Assembly: GCF_014529535.1 (NCBI RefSeq)
Contig: NW_023503293.1
Location: 3,676,741 to 3,740,740, forward strand
Length of the DNA: 64,000 nucleotides
Source of the DNA: Bradysia coprophila
Taxonomy: Eukaryota; Arthropoda; Insecta; Diptera; Sciaridae
Direction: 5' to 3'
The position numbers and the translations under genes were made by a program. Position 1 is the first letter of the stretch. Each line of letters opens with the position of its first letter. Of the stretch, positions 10,739 to 22,459 are shown piece after piece. Under the pieces are notes generated by a model that worked only from the letters and a program-made list of their open reading frames with translations, had not been told where the DNA came from and did no database searches.

Positions 10739-13700
10739 AACAATTATTCGATAAAATGTTCGTTCTTATCAACTGTAGTTGACTGTTTAACTTTCACTTG
10801 ACTATAGTCCACAATATACACAATATTGCTCTGGGTTCTACACTTGCATTATTCTTAACAATATTTCGATTTCGAATAAAATTTAACAACAATCTTTAAA
10901 CACCATGATTCTCATTATATATATATTCGTTCTGAGCGCTGTCGTTAGACTAAGATATTTTCTTACATTTAAATTATTTAGTTGAAAATGATTATCTTGT
11001 ACTTTGACCTATCATAGAGAACAGTTCACTTCGGCATTATATAGAAAATTCATTTCAAAGATTATAAATGCGAATCAATAAAAAAAAAAATGTTTCTTTT
11101 CCATCAGACGAGTCCAATATATCATGATGGTAAGAATGTACGGGCTTTTGTTGAATTAGGTGTTAAAGTAACAACACATTGTCTTTTGGAATTTGACCTG
11201 TACTGGTACAACAATAAACTCTAAAATTGTTTTGCGTCTTCTGAATTTTATGTTGATTACAATTTCGATGTATAAAAAATAGAATTACGCGTGGTTTAGT
11301 TTGTAAACATTGTCTCGTCGATAATATATCATAGAAATAATTACGAGTAGCAATTAACGCAACGAATTTCATCAGCTCTTTGTCTAGAAACAGCATAGGT
11401 CCTGGGTTCGACTGGGAGGTTCTAGGCAAACATTTCGATCACCGCTACTCACTCTCTACTACCGTGCATGTAAATGGCATTAAATCAAATGCAAAATCAT
11501 TTAAGAGAAAATCTATTTCACTTCCGTGTTACCTCCTCTAATCTAACAAATTGATCAGCTATTTCTTACGTAATAGAAAAGTTTGGCTGGAATTCTAACA
11601 CTTGCGCTCGAATGACATTTCACACATTTACAGTTTCAGATGAAGGAGTTGTAACAGTTCGTGATTTCGAAAGAATCAAATGAAAAATATCAAATCATCC
11701 TTAGCATGTTATCTGTTCATACTTAGCACGGATCTAATCGATATTTGACTAATGATGCAATTACTGCTAAGAAATTTGTTGCTTTTATTCTCCGTGCAGT
11801 GCATCATATAGAAATGCAACTATCAATAATGTGCTACAAGCTTAGTGACTAGCTTTTAACGAAACTTTCACTCTTGAATTGGTGGTGTATAATATGTACA
11901 TTATTGTCCTGTGCAATAAAAGAATCTTCGTGTTTCTTCTTTCATAATTTTTAATTTAACTTGCTGTTGATGTGAACATTATCTGTGAAAGGAAAATGCC
12001 ATTCGTGGGCGGTTGTGATTGATAACCTCGTTTTAATTAATCCAACGACTCCTTAGTAGACATTGTAGACTAAGCAATAGCAGAGATAATGATTTTAATG
12101 AAGGAGCGTGATCAAACGTTATTTGCAATTGGTTCGGTTAAAATTTTCAAAATTTATTGACAATGTTACGAACAATATCAGTACGACCATGTTTTTTGAG
12201 TTAACGGTCTACTAACTTTCCCTAACAAAATTTTGAGAAGATAATCTACGGACGCTTTTTCAATGAAGAACTGGTAAGTACGAAAGATCAATAGAATTCT
12301 GTTTAGTGCACGATTGTAATCAGTTATTAAGAATTAGATCTCATATTCTGAAATTGTTTTCCGTGTTGTGTTAGTTTCGAGAAAAATGACCTCACAGAAA
12401 CGGATAGTCGGGCTAATAGTCTCTTACATAACGAAATTTATGACAAAAATATTGAAGTGATAGATTTCGTACCGAACACTAGCAGATACTTTACACAAAT
12501 GAAGTGATAGTTTTTGTTGCGATACGACTACAGTTTCTAAAACGTTAAGTGGTAGTTTGAGATTTCTATCTTTTGCTTGTCTAGTCTCGTTTTTCACAAA
12601 AAAATATCTGAATTAGAAGACCCATGTGACTGGTACGTCTTAAATTTTATTTTTTTTTCTTAGTAACTACATAAAAGTGCAATGTTATCGGGTATTCTGT
12701 ACGGTTATCTTAAAAAAATTGAACGAAGTTAATTATGGAATTTAATTGATTTCTTTTCGACCGTCACGTAAGTACATAATATTGAACGTCTAATCTACAT
12801 AGTCAACGATAATGCGAATGTACACAACCATAACAAAATGTAATAAAATAGGTCATAGTTTTCGTTTGTTTGGTTTCGTTTTGTTTTTATTTTTGTTGCA
12901 AATTTTCGATCATCTTCCGTTTGTATGGATACACTTTTGACAATCGTGATAAAATGCAATTTTGTCATTTATATCGATAACTTACTTCCTACAGCATAGC
13001 CATTGTCATTAATCTTTAACCTTTTACAGATGACCAGTATAATTAACCGAGTCTACCACTTTCTCTGACTTAACAATTTTCAAAGGATTAGGACAAACTC
13101 TTTGACTGCATTAGTTGTAAGGCTATAACATACTTCCTGCTGTAAAAAAAACAGCACTAATCAGATTGTGTAGATAGCCATAAAAGACTAATTAGAATAT
13201 TTCCACTAATATCACCGAGAAAATCAAGTCAGAGCTTAGACGTTTGATTGCCTAGGATGGTTTAGATATAATTTGTAAGAAATAACTGCGGTACATAATT
13301 TCTCACCCTAATGTTTACAGTGCTATTCCAGATTATAACCAAAGAATCATTAGAAAAAGTAGTCGTCAAATGAGGTGTCCCATATTCGATTGCTTTTGAT
13401 TTCTAATTATATTTTAACTGGATGCCCATTTTGATGTTACAGTCTTGGAAAAATATTTTGTATCCGGTCCGGTATAATAAAAGCCACTGTAACTCATTCA
13501 TGTAGTTCTTGTTTATCAAAATCGGTACGCGGCCGCCAATGCTATCATATATAGGTTAAGGTTATATGTTTAACGTCTGTTTCGTGCAAAACTTAAACGA
13601 TTTTCATCATTCCTTTGTCGTTGTAAAGGAAACGAGCGTTGTAAAATGGGCACGGTGGGGTTGAACAAAACTTAAACAGAGTCGCGATACCACCTCTGAT

Positions 13701-14353
13701 TTTTTTTTATGTTCTTATTGAGGGACTCGAGTACTATAAGGAACCACATTCAGTTCACGGATCCATCCAGCCGTTTCGGAGAACCGGCACTCATGGCCGT
13801 GCGGGACCGACGAGTCAATTTGAATACAGATTGTTATCGCAACGGATAGAGGGACTAATTCTAAGCTAATTCGTGTTAAAATGGCTGACCACGTAGCCAC
13901 AGCCAGCTAAGGTCGAAATTTCGACATTTTTAAATCGTGATATGTCCAAGATGAAGAGAGTTTGAAACTCTTTGAATGGCGATATTGGTAGAGGATTCCA
14001 TGCTCTATTAAACGCCGAGAATGGATTTTACAAAATTTGTCTGAATTTTACAATATTTGAAAATTTTTATTTTCACCATCTGCGGTGAAACTTGGACTCC
14101 TCTGTAATACACAGGTAGACCCATCTTGCAACAAAACAATTATGCCTGATCAGCCTGCAGTCTAAGATACCACAATTGCCATACCAGCCTCACAACAAGT
14201 ATCTGTTACGACATTTTGTTTGCAGCAAGGTCACTTCTACGACGAAATTTTCAATTTACTATCTATCTTCACGTGCCCGTTCCTTTAAAATGAGTGGAAT
14301 TGTTATGCAATCTTCCTAAATAAGTGGCTTAAGTTATTTGAAGCAATTCTTAA
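10739..14353. other. Intergenic, no gene seen
   Basis: Upstream of the ATP-grasp gene. AT-rich, with no recognisable coding exon. ORFs at 11163-11429 and 13715-13900 look like chance. A B-box-like GGTTCGACTGG near 11405 with an A-box-like TAGCAATTAACGC about 55 bases before it could be another SINE head, but too decayed to call. Confidence 0.4.
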
Positions 14354-14468
14354 ATTAATTACGTGTATCAGGAGTCGGTTAAAGCTGATTTCCACATATT
14401 TTTGTGGTAAATTTCCTCTAACGGCTAGCGAAATCAGCTTTAACCGACTCCTGATACACGTAATTAAT
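14354..14468. repeat. Perfect 38-bp inverted repeat (hairpin)
   Basis: Positions 14354-14391 and 14431-14468 are exact reverse complements (38 bases each; outer end ATTAATTACGTGTATCAGG), separated by 39 bases that themselves include CCACATATTTTTGTGG. No ORF. Perfect arms suggest a recent foldback insertion. Confidence 0.9.
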
Positions 14469-14905
14469 GTCAGAACAAATGGAAATCTAGATTTTTATTT
14501 TCTGTATTGTGACTATGCCCGCTCTCACAACAAGAATGAAATACTAAAATAAAAAATTTGGAATTTCATTTGTTCAACAAATTTTCTGTACACAAACCAC
14601 AACTCTTAAATCAGAAAACATGTCGAATTTCAATTTTCTCCCCCTGTACACATCTTTATGCATATATATATATATACTATACTACATACATGGAAAATGT
14701 CGAGCTTTGTTGCCACCTTATTGAAGTTCTTAAATTTCGGCACCCCATGATAAGCTCAGTAAAAGTTCGGCAAAGTTTTAGGCATGAGCCGCATTTTCGA
14801 ATAAAACATGCCAAATGTTTTCATAAGATTTTACATGTCAGCTCGCCATAAAGTTTACTTTACATCACTGTTTGTGACTGTGGAAAAGTGCTTAGCGGGC
14901 GCTAG

Positions 14906-15610
14906 CATGTAATATATATTATGCACCTGTTGCCAAGATTGGTATTTTGACGTGTAGGACATTATTGCCCTAGCCGAAGGCGTGGGCCATAATGCCTGCT
15001 CGTCAAAATAACAGTCTGGCAATAGTTACATATCATATTTTATCTGTCGAGAACAGATATATCGAGATAAACAAAAACTCCCTAGAGGGATAAGCTCGAG
15101 ATTATCGTTCTAGACAGATAATAAATATTATGCAACTGTGTCCAAATGTTTATTTTGTCGAGTTGGCGATTGTGATCCTAAGCCGAAGGCGCGGATTATA
15201 ATCGAACTCGTCAAAATAAACATTTGAACAAAGATGCATATCATTTTTTATGTGTCAATGAAAAGATAAACCCAAACTCCCGCTCTGAGCTGATGCGTAA
15301 TGTTCATCTTACCACACAGAGACATATAATTCCCTTGACTGAAAGTCAGGGTCTTACACCAGAAAATACCGAAAAATGTGGGTAACAAAAAGGTTCACTG
15401 TGATTGAAAATGTATGAAATGCTATGAAAAACGTTAAATGTGGGTAACAAAAAATCGTTGAGGGCACGATAACTTGAGTAATTTTTAACCGATTTGGATG
15501 ATTCTTTTTTTTAAATACGTGGAATTAAAAACCCGAGGCTAAGTTCGAAGATGGGCTATGTAGGACTAAGGATCTGGAAGCTATCCGAGAAAAACGGGAT
15601 TTTACACTGT
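14906..15610. repeat. Mosaic foldback element, copy A
   Basis: Two hairpins come first: 14930-15022 (TTGCCAAGATTGGTATTTTGACG against CGTCAAAATAACAGTCTGGCAA) and 15143-15226 (22-base exact arms around CAAATGTTTATTTTGTCGAG). Both have a GC-rich apex containing AGCCGAAGGCG. A unique-looking tail follows: CTTGACTGAAAGTCAGGG, TTCACTGTGATTGAAAATG, ACGATAACTTGAGTAA. The same order of blocks recurs at 46880-47530, which defines it as a repeat family. No coding capacity seen. Confidence 0.6.
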
Positions 15611-15716
15611 TGATTATAGCCTCAATCGAAAAAGATTACTTTGAGATGAAATTTGATTTTGTTGCGTAGTGTGTGTAAATCATAATCTGACGTAACAAAA
15701 AGGTAATTGAACAGAA

Positions 15717-15968
15717 TAAAGTCGAAGCATTATAATTTGATCGATTCTATTCATTTTTAAATAATTGTAGTTTTTCAAGAAATCATTTCGAAAACAATAC
15801 TTACACATGCGCACTAGAGCTGTTTACTCGCGGTATACCTGCGGGTAATCCGTTCAAATGCATGTGTCTAAGCTTTTATACTGTAATGTTTTCGAAATGA
15901 TTTCTTGAAAAACTACAATTATTTAAAAATGAATAGAATCAATCAAATTATAATGCTTCGATTTTATT
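15717..15968. repeat. Inverted repeat with about 80-bp arms, abutting the satellite
   Basis: 15717-15810 and 15860-15968 are near-exact reverse complements over about 80 bases (core AAGAAATCATTTCGAAAAC / GTTTTCGAAATGATTTCTT), with a 50-base spacer containing CGCGGTATACCTGCGGG. The right arm runs directly into the first unit of the 38-bp tandem array. Confidence 0.85.
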
Positions 15969-16984
15969 TTGGTCCAAAATTAATATGAGAAAATTTTCAG
16001 TGTATTTTGGTCCAAAATTAAGATGAGATAATGTTCAGTGTATTTTGGTCCAAAATCAATAAGAGAAAATTTTCAGTATATTTTGGCCCAAAATTAATAT
16101 GAGAAAATTTTCAGTGTATTTTGGCCCAAAATTAAGATGAGAAAATTTTCAGTGCATTTTGGTCCAAAATCAATAAGAGAAAATTTTTAGTATATTTTGG
16201 CCCAAAATTAATATGAGAAAATTTTCAGTGTATTTTGGTCCAAAATTAAGATGAGAAAATTTTCAGTGCATTTTGGCCCAAAATTAAATGAGAAAATTTT
16301 CAGTGCATTTTGGTCCAAAATCAATAAGAGAAAATTTTCAGTGCATTTTGGTCTAAAATCAATAAGAGAAAATTTTCAGTATATTTTGGCCCAAAATTAA
16401 TATGAGAAAATTTTCAGTGCATTTTGGTCCAAAATTAACATGAGAAAGTTTTCAGTGTATTTTGGTCCAAAATCAATAAGAGAAAATTTTCAGTGTATTT
16501 TGGCCCAAAATTAAGATGAGAAAATTTTCAGTGCATTTTGGTCCAAAATTAACATGAGAAAATTTTCAGTGCATTTTGGTCCAAAATCAATAAGAGAAAA
16601 TTTTCAGTGTATTTTGGCCCAAAATTAAGATGAGAAAATTTTCAGTGCATTTCGGTCCAAAATCAATAAGAGAAAATTTTCAGTATATTTTGGCCCAAAA
16701 TTAATATGAGAGAATTTTCAGTGCATTTTGGTCCAAAATTACCATGAGAAAATTTTCAGTGTATTTTGGTCCAAAATTAATATGAGAAAATTTTCAGTGC
16801 ATTTTGGTCCAAAATTAACGTGAGAAAATTTTCAGTGCATTTTGGTCCAAAATAAATTTTCTCATATTAATTTTGGACCAAAATGCACTGAAAATTTTCT
16901 CATATTAATTTTGGACCAAAATGCACTGAAAATTATCTCATCTTAATTTTGGACCAAAATACACTGAAAATTTTCTCATCTTGG
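15967..16984. repeat. 38-bp tandem satellite array with a polarity switch
   Basis: About 24 head-to-tail copies of a 38-base unit (TTTTGGTCCAAAATTAATAT, then GAGAAAATTTTCAGTGCA) run from 15967 to about 16853. Then three to four copies continue in the opposite orientation to 16984 (TTTTCTCATATTAATTTTGG...). Each unit contains the short palindrome TTTTGG(T/C)CCAAAA. Units fall into types: GGTCC with TCAATAAGAG, and GGCCC with TTAATATGAG or TTAAGATGAG. These alternate in short blocks, which suggests higher-order amplification. No ORF. Confidence 0.95.
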
Positions 16985-17086
16985 AAGGGCTGACATTTAC
17001 AGTTTAGCAAAATGTCAGGATTCGGCACATTTCAAATGATAGTCAAGGGACCTGACCCGCCCAAAAGGTGGGACCTAGTATATAGC

Positions 17087-17172
17087 GTACCTTTGAGAAA
17101 ATTTGCTCACTCACTCTGGGGATTGTATCCAGAGCCGATGACGAGTGATTAAGCAAATTTTCCCACAGGTAC
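17087..17172. repeat. Foldback hairpin
   Basis: GTACCTTTGAGAAAATTTGC at 17087 pairs with GCAAATTTTCCCACAGGTAC ending at 17172. Inner pairing continues with CACTCA / GAGTG and CTCTGG / CCAGAG. Just upstream, GTCAAGGGACCTGACCCG is shared with a near-identical stretch at about 47937, so the hairpin may belong to a dispersed family. Confidence 0.7.
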
Positions 17173-18980
17173 ATAACATACTAATACTTGCTCCAATGTG
17201 GTTGAGTATATTTATGACTGAACTAAATCGCAATTTTTCGCAACACAAAATCATTATAATTTAAATCGCAATGTGTAAACATAGAGATGTGGATAAAAAA
17301 TTAAATTTCTGACTGTGGTTGACTGAATTGCGATAAGAAAAATGAAACTTTGAGTCACGTATGCAGAAAATGGCAAGTCCTATATATACTTGGGGGGCTG
17401 TGATACAAATCACGTAATTCAAACAAATTGATTGAAATGTCTTTTCTGAATCCCGTCGTGTAGGCTCTCAAAATAATCGCGTTACACCTATTGCCACAAG
17501 ATTTCAGAGTCAGAGAAACACACACACACACACTCACTGGTTTTCATATTAAATAAAATTTCGTTTATTTAGTTTTCATTTTAAATTTATTTATTTTTTT
17601 TATTATCAATATGTGTAAAACCAACGTTGCATAATCATTTAGGACATAAATATATTTAGCTGAACCCGAAGAAATGGGTCATGTGTTGCGAATTTAACGA
17701 TGCCATCCCACAGCTAAATAATTGATTAAAATCGCCGGCAACAAAATACTGTACGTGTTCTTAATCACATATCATTCAACTGCGAACGATTTTATAGCAG
17801 TAAATAGCATGCCTTTTTTCATAAGCACCCGCCGAACAAAGTACAGACTTTTCCGGTTGATTTGGATTGCACTCTATCTCTTCCCGCACATTAATGTAAA
17901 ATGTACGAAACATGTGAACGAGTCTAATATACATTGAATAAAATCAAAAATAAAATTGTGGTAGACGTAGACATAACATTTTGTAATACATTTAACGACC
18001 CGAACGCAATTCTGTGGATTGGGGGTTACGAATGTGCTGTTGCCTATTGGACTAACACCCTAATGGTTGCATTCACAATGTGAATTTCACATGTTACTGA
18101 AAATCTACTTGTGGAAATTTATTCGAAATAATTGAAGTTTAAAATCGATTTTGCAACGTGGTAGGTGATAATGTGGTGTCGTGTAGTTAGGTGTTTTGTT
18201 TCAGTTAGTCCATGAATCACTCTAATCATCGGGATTAATAGATCTGTGCATCGCAAGTTTCGTTCAGAATAATTTCGTTTTCATGCTGTAAATTTTTTTT
18301 TGTATCGTTTGCAGTAACAGCAGCTACAGCAAATTATTCTTTTCAACAATTTTGTAAATTTTTAAATCAAAATCAATGAGACGAAAGTCTAATTTGATGA
18401 AATCGAAATGCTGTACTTTGTAAGTGGAACAAATTATACGGACTCTGTTGATAGATTGCACAACACTGGTTAATTACAGAAGCTTTTTTTTATTTCATAG
18501 ACTGCCATAACTTAAGATTAGAAAAATGCCATTTTGATGAACCATGCACCTTCAATACTCTCAGAATTGCTATGATAATCAATTATTCATGTTTGTAGAA
18601 ATTGTATCAATGTGAGTTACTTGAGGCTGTGTTTTTCATTATACGAACCTACAATATTGCTATATCTCGTTGATATTAAGAAATAATCACCGAAAAAGAA
18701 GCCGATCATTACGATGTATCGTTAGAAGATAGAAAAAATTGGAGATATTTAAACACATTATGCACAACAGCCGTAGGTCAACCGTGACTGATAATCTTTT
18801 CAATGCCAAATCTAAAAAAAAGCTTAGAAAGCAAACTTTTTTGTAGTCTGCATTCGTGTGCGATAAATATTGCAATGGTTAACGAGAATAACGAAGGTGG
18901 AAATAATTTCTTTGCAAGTTTTATAAGTTTCCTTTTATTGAAACACAAGAAGCGGACTACTCATTTTTATCCCTAATTGC
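17173..18980. other. Intergenic, no gene seen
   Basis: AT-rich, short chance ORFs only (17355-17537, 17722-17937, 18687-18875). A CACACACACACAC run is at 17518-17533. Confidence 0.4.
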
Positions 18981-19071
18981 AGGGCCTATTTTAAAGAATT
19001 TTAATTCTTAAAATTTAGAAGAATTGCGAAAAATAAAATTCAATTTTCAGAATAAAAATTCTCTAAAATAG
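18981..19071. repeat. Foldback element, AGGG(C/T)CTATTTT family, copy 1
   Basis: AGGGCCTATTTTAAAGAATTTT at the left pairs with AAAATTCTCTAAAATAG at the right. A related foldback with the same terminal motif is at 37068-37199. Confidence 0.55.
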
Positions 19072-19083
19072 AAATTGCTAGGT

Positions 19084-20110
19084 TATTTATTTATTTATTT
19101 ATAGTTACAATGGACCGGGGACCGGCCTAGGCCCAATCATACATTGAAATTAGGACAAAATTATAGAAGAACAAAAAAATTAATTAATCAATTACCAACG
19201 TTAATCGAATTTGAAGAGAAAAAGTAGAAGAACGTAGATGACTAAAAGAATTTAGAACAGTTTAAAACGGGTACAGACTTTTCACCGGTGACTTATATTC
19301 GTTGTAAGTGGAATTAAATATGTGCCGAAAGTAAACATTATGGTGGTTCTGCATTCGATGAACCGGCGAATTGAGCTGTAAGTTTGATGATGGAGTAGGA
19401 AGGCAGAATAGGTGATGGTCATTTTGCCAAATAAGTCATTGCGGTACGTGAGCTGTGATACGCGACGATAGACTGGTGACGATTCTTTCGTGGATGATTT
19501 TGTACAGAACCATTTCATCCAGTTCGAGACGACGGGTTTCCAGTGATTTCATTTTAAGATGTTGCAGTCCCGTCGGGTAGTCAGGTTTTGTCCAGTTGAA
19601 TCGGTAGTACAGCATCCTTGTAAATTTACGTTGCACCTTTTCCACTTGTTCTTTGTACTTCACATAGTAGAGGTTCCAAATGGCACTGCAATACTCCAGT
19701 CTGCTTCGAACATACTTGTTGTAAAGCTTGATCAGGCTAGCCGAACGTTTGATGCTCTGAGTACTTCTAAAGATAAATCCAATTAGTTGGTACGATTTTT
19801 TTTTGTGATTTCATTGATGTGGGTAGCGAAGCTTTCTCTACTATCAAACGTAACACCGAGTTCCTTTTTGTCGTTTTCTTTTCGATTGGCGTTTCTTTTA
19901 TGGAGTATTGACGGTTTATCGGTTGAGGTTTGCAGGTTATCGACAACGCCGAACACTTTTCTGGGTTGAGATTCAAATCATTGTAGTCGCACCATTCCGA
20001 GAAGGATACTACGTCCGATTGTAAGCTAGAACCGTCTGCCAAACTCTCGTTTTTTTTAGATTTATGCGAGGTTATGTAAGGCATTTTTACTCGTAAGCAC
20101 CCAACGGAAA
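19084..20110 (-). mobile_element. Jockey/CR1-like LINE relic, 3' part of reverse transcriptase
   Basis: On the minus strand two ORF pieces follow in order. The first (20084-19767) has LADGSSLQSDVVSFSEWCDY and LNLNPEKCSALSI, as seen just after the catalytic YADD box of insect LINE reverse transcriptases. The second (19663-19436) has VEKVQRKFTRMLYYRFNW, DYPTGLQHLKMKSLETRRL and DEMVLYKIIH, the typical region near the end of the ORF2 protein. They are in different frames and interrupted. The 3' end is a short ATAAATAAATAA tail at about 19084-19105, as in jockey/CR1-type elements. The YADD box itself and everything upstream are missing: a 5'-truncated dead copy. Confidence 0.85.
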
Positions 20111-21485
20111 ATTTTTCTTTACCTGATGAGATTTGACGTAACTGTCATTTCGACAGGGCTTTGCAACGAATACATAATTTATCTAATCCAATTGTTGTGG
20201 ACATTGTTATTTATTGCACATCCCCCTTGCATTCACTTAATCTAATCGTTGTGGACATTGGTGGACATTGTTATTTGTTGGATTGGATCCCCCTTGCGTT
20301 CGGAATTTCCCACTCATCGTCAAAATATTTGGATATTAGCCAACCAAGGACTGAATCTACTATTTAAATTCCGAATTCTCTAGCTCGATAAATAGACTGG
20401 TATTTTAAATGGATGCAAATGATCTACATAAATCGGCTGATAAGAAAGCCCTAAAAATTATTCCAATACCAAATTTGAAGAAAGTGTCCTTTCAACTGTA
20501 CACCTTTCATATATCGATAAAAGAAAGTGTTAGCTCACTTGAAAAGTGCACAAGAAAACATTCTGCCGTAAAATCTGCAAGCAGTTTTTACAACCTCAAT
20601 CAATACTAAAGTTTTAATGTTTCAACGAACTATAAAAGTTTTCCTTCCATTTAATTCATTGAGTACTTTATTAGCGAAAAAAGAAACACAAGAAACACAG
20701 ACGACTTTGCACCTGTATATTTGAGTGAAACTATTTGCATGTTCGTAGGAAAAGCAACATTTCGTATTCAACTTCTTCAGCTGCTAATATTGTAATAATT
20801 TATTAATTGTCGTGAGTGATTTTGCGGCTTGGAATGTTTGTAACTCGGGTACCTCAATTCGTTGGAATCGTAAATCGATGAGACAGTTTTCAGAGTAAAC
20901 ATTTCCGTACCAATTCAATTCCTGTTTCTTCGATAAATATGATTTCCACAATAATAATGTTCATGAAAAGACGGAAATCTATTAAATTCTCGTGGAGACA
21001 TTTTATCGTTTGTTAGCTCCCAACATTTATATATTATTCTGTGCCAGTCGCATGTATGGTACGAAACTATGAAGAAGGAAAAAAACGAAAGCCAGAAGCA
21101 TAGTAAAAAAAAATTTGTAGTAAAAAGAAAATGCCTGAACATGTTATGGGTTCTTTGTAGATTTTTGAATATTTATGTTTTTATAGGGTTGAGTAAATAA
21201 GAATTATTATATTTGGTTGGTATTGGGTTATTAATATTTTTAATTTGAAAAATAAAATAGTTTCGTTTATGTACAAATGGTTTACGTTGTAAATCGAGGT
21301 TGGAACATGAAAGAAAGTTTTCTTTTTCGGATAATTAGGAAGAGAGCCGCAGAAAGAAATGTGTTGTTTGCTTGTTTGTTTTTACCCTAGATACTGATAC
21401 TGTTCATATAATTACACCGTAGGTAGTATACTATACAAGTACTGTAACTACGATACCATCTAGGAAATTAGAAATCGGTTTCAGT
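20111..21485. other. Intergenic, local duplication, no supported gene
   Basis: At 20175-20300 the stretch around GTTGTGGACATTG and ATCCCCCTTGC is imperfectly duplicated. The ORF at 20409-20609 (66 codons) has no recognisable motif and no splice context that would confirm it. Confidence 0.4.
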
Positions 21486-21493
21486 AGCAAGGC

Positions 21494-21942
21494 TAGAGGT
21501 GTGCGGGCCGATGTTTTTTTGAAGCCCGTCCGGCCCTAAGCCCGGTCCGAAATTCATTTTTAAAGCCCAGCCCGAACTGGCCCGACGTATTTATGGCCCG
21601 AAAGCAAATTTCATATAAAAAAGTGCGCGAAACTTTGAAAATCGGGTCAAAAATTTGATTTTTTAGGTCCGGTCCAAGCTCGGCCCGACAGAGTTGAAGC
21701 CCGCCCGGCCCAGGCCCGATCGGGCCGGATAAAAACTCGGACGGGCCGACATTTTCGGGCGGCCCGAAAGCAAATTTCATATAAAAAAGTGCGCGAAACT
21801 TTGAAAATCGGGTCAAAAATTTGATTTTTTAGGTCCGGTCCAAGCTCGGCCCGACAGATTTGAAGCCCGCCCGGCCCAGGCCCAGTCGGGCCGGATAAAA
21901 ACCCGGGCGGCCCGACATTTTCGGGCGGCCCGCACATCTCTA
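21494..21942. mobile_element. Non-autonomous hAT element with internal tandem duplication
   Basis: 449 bp, starting TAGAGGTGTGCGGGCC and ending GGCCCGCACATCTCTA, flanked by an exact 8-bp target duplication AGCAAGGC (21486-21493 and 21943-21950), as hAT transposases make. The interior is GC-rich (GGCCCG, CCCGGCC runs) unlike its surroundings. It contains a tandem duplication of about 180 bp, visible from the repeated AAATTTCATATAAAAAAGTG and the CGGTCCAAGCTCGGCCCGA blocks. The long minus-strand ORFs through it (Gly/Pro/Arg rich) follow from base composition and duplication and are not taken as genes. Confidence 0.92.
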
Positions 21943-22288
21943 AGCAAGGCTCGAAACAGTTCAAGATCTGCAATTTATCGAAGATGGTATGATTTATAGT
22001 TAGATGAAGCTAAAGCCTCTACAGTCATCTTAAGCTTAAGCCAGTTAATGGAAAGCAACACCGACTATAAATAGATCTTATCCTTAAGACAAAATATTTT
22101 TGCTTGAATCACCTGAATTTTACATATTCAAAGTATGAACATTAAACCCAATAACTGACTTCTCGGTCAATACGGTAGAAAAGAGATTCCTTATTACAAA
22201 TTTGTGAACGTAGGGCTTCGAGTTCGTTTTGGGTAAGAAACTCTAAAGGGCATTGGACTCTTGAGTTCGTTTAGGATAAGGGCCCACT

Positions 22289-22451
22289 CAGTGCCGCTTT
22301 TAGCTTTTGGGCGCCATCGGGCAATTGGAAAAATAGGCGCCAATTTAGTAAAGCTGAATTTTTTTAAGGACCTCGGGCGCCATTTTCTTCTGCTCCACTT
22401 CGGGCGCCACGGGCATTTGCCCATTTGGCCCATATGGAAAAGGCGGCACTG
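22289..22451. mobile_element. hAT-type MITE, copy 2, with 8-bp target duplication
   Basis: 163 bp, CAGTGCCGCTTTTAGC... to ...AAAGGCGGCACTG, about 90% like the copy at 4859-5021. The flanks are an exact 8-bp duplication GGCCCACT (22281-22288 and 22452-22459). No coding capacity; movement would need a hAT transposase supplied from elsewhere. Confidence 0.93.
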
Positions 22452-22459
22452 GGCCCACT

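Noticed and set aside
11347..11415. tRNA-like A/B box pair (TAGCAATTAACGC ... GGTTCGACTGG)
   Set aside because: The T stem does not pair and the A box is poor; too weak to call even as a SINE.
15967..16984. Regular 38-bp repeats considered as a CRISPR array
   Set aside because: Units are contiguous with no unique spacers and occur in AT-rich eukaryotic DNA; it is a satellite.
21493..21973. Long minus-strand Gly/Pro/Arg-rich ORFs with internal repeats, looking like a repeat protein
   Set aside because: They lie inside a hAT element with proven target duplication; repetition comes from the DNA duplication and openness from GC-rich composition.
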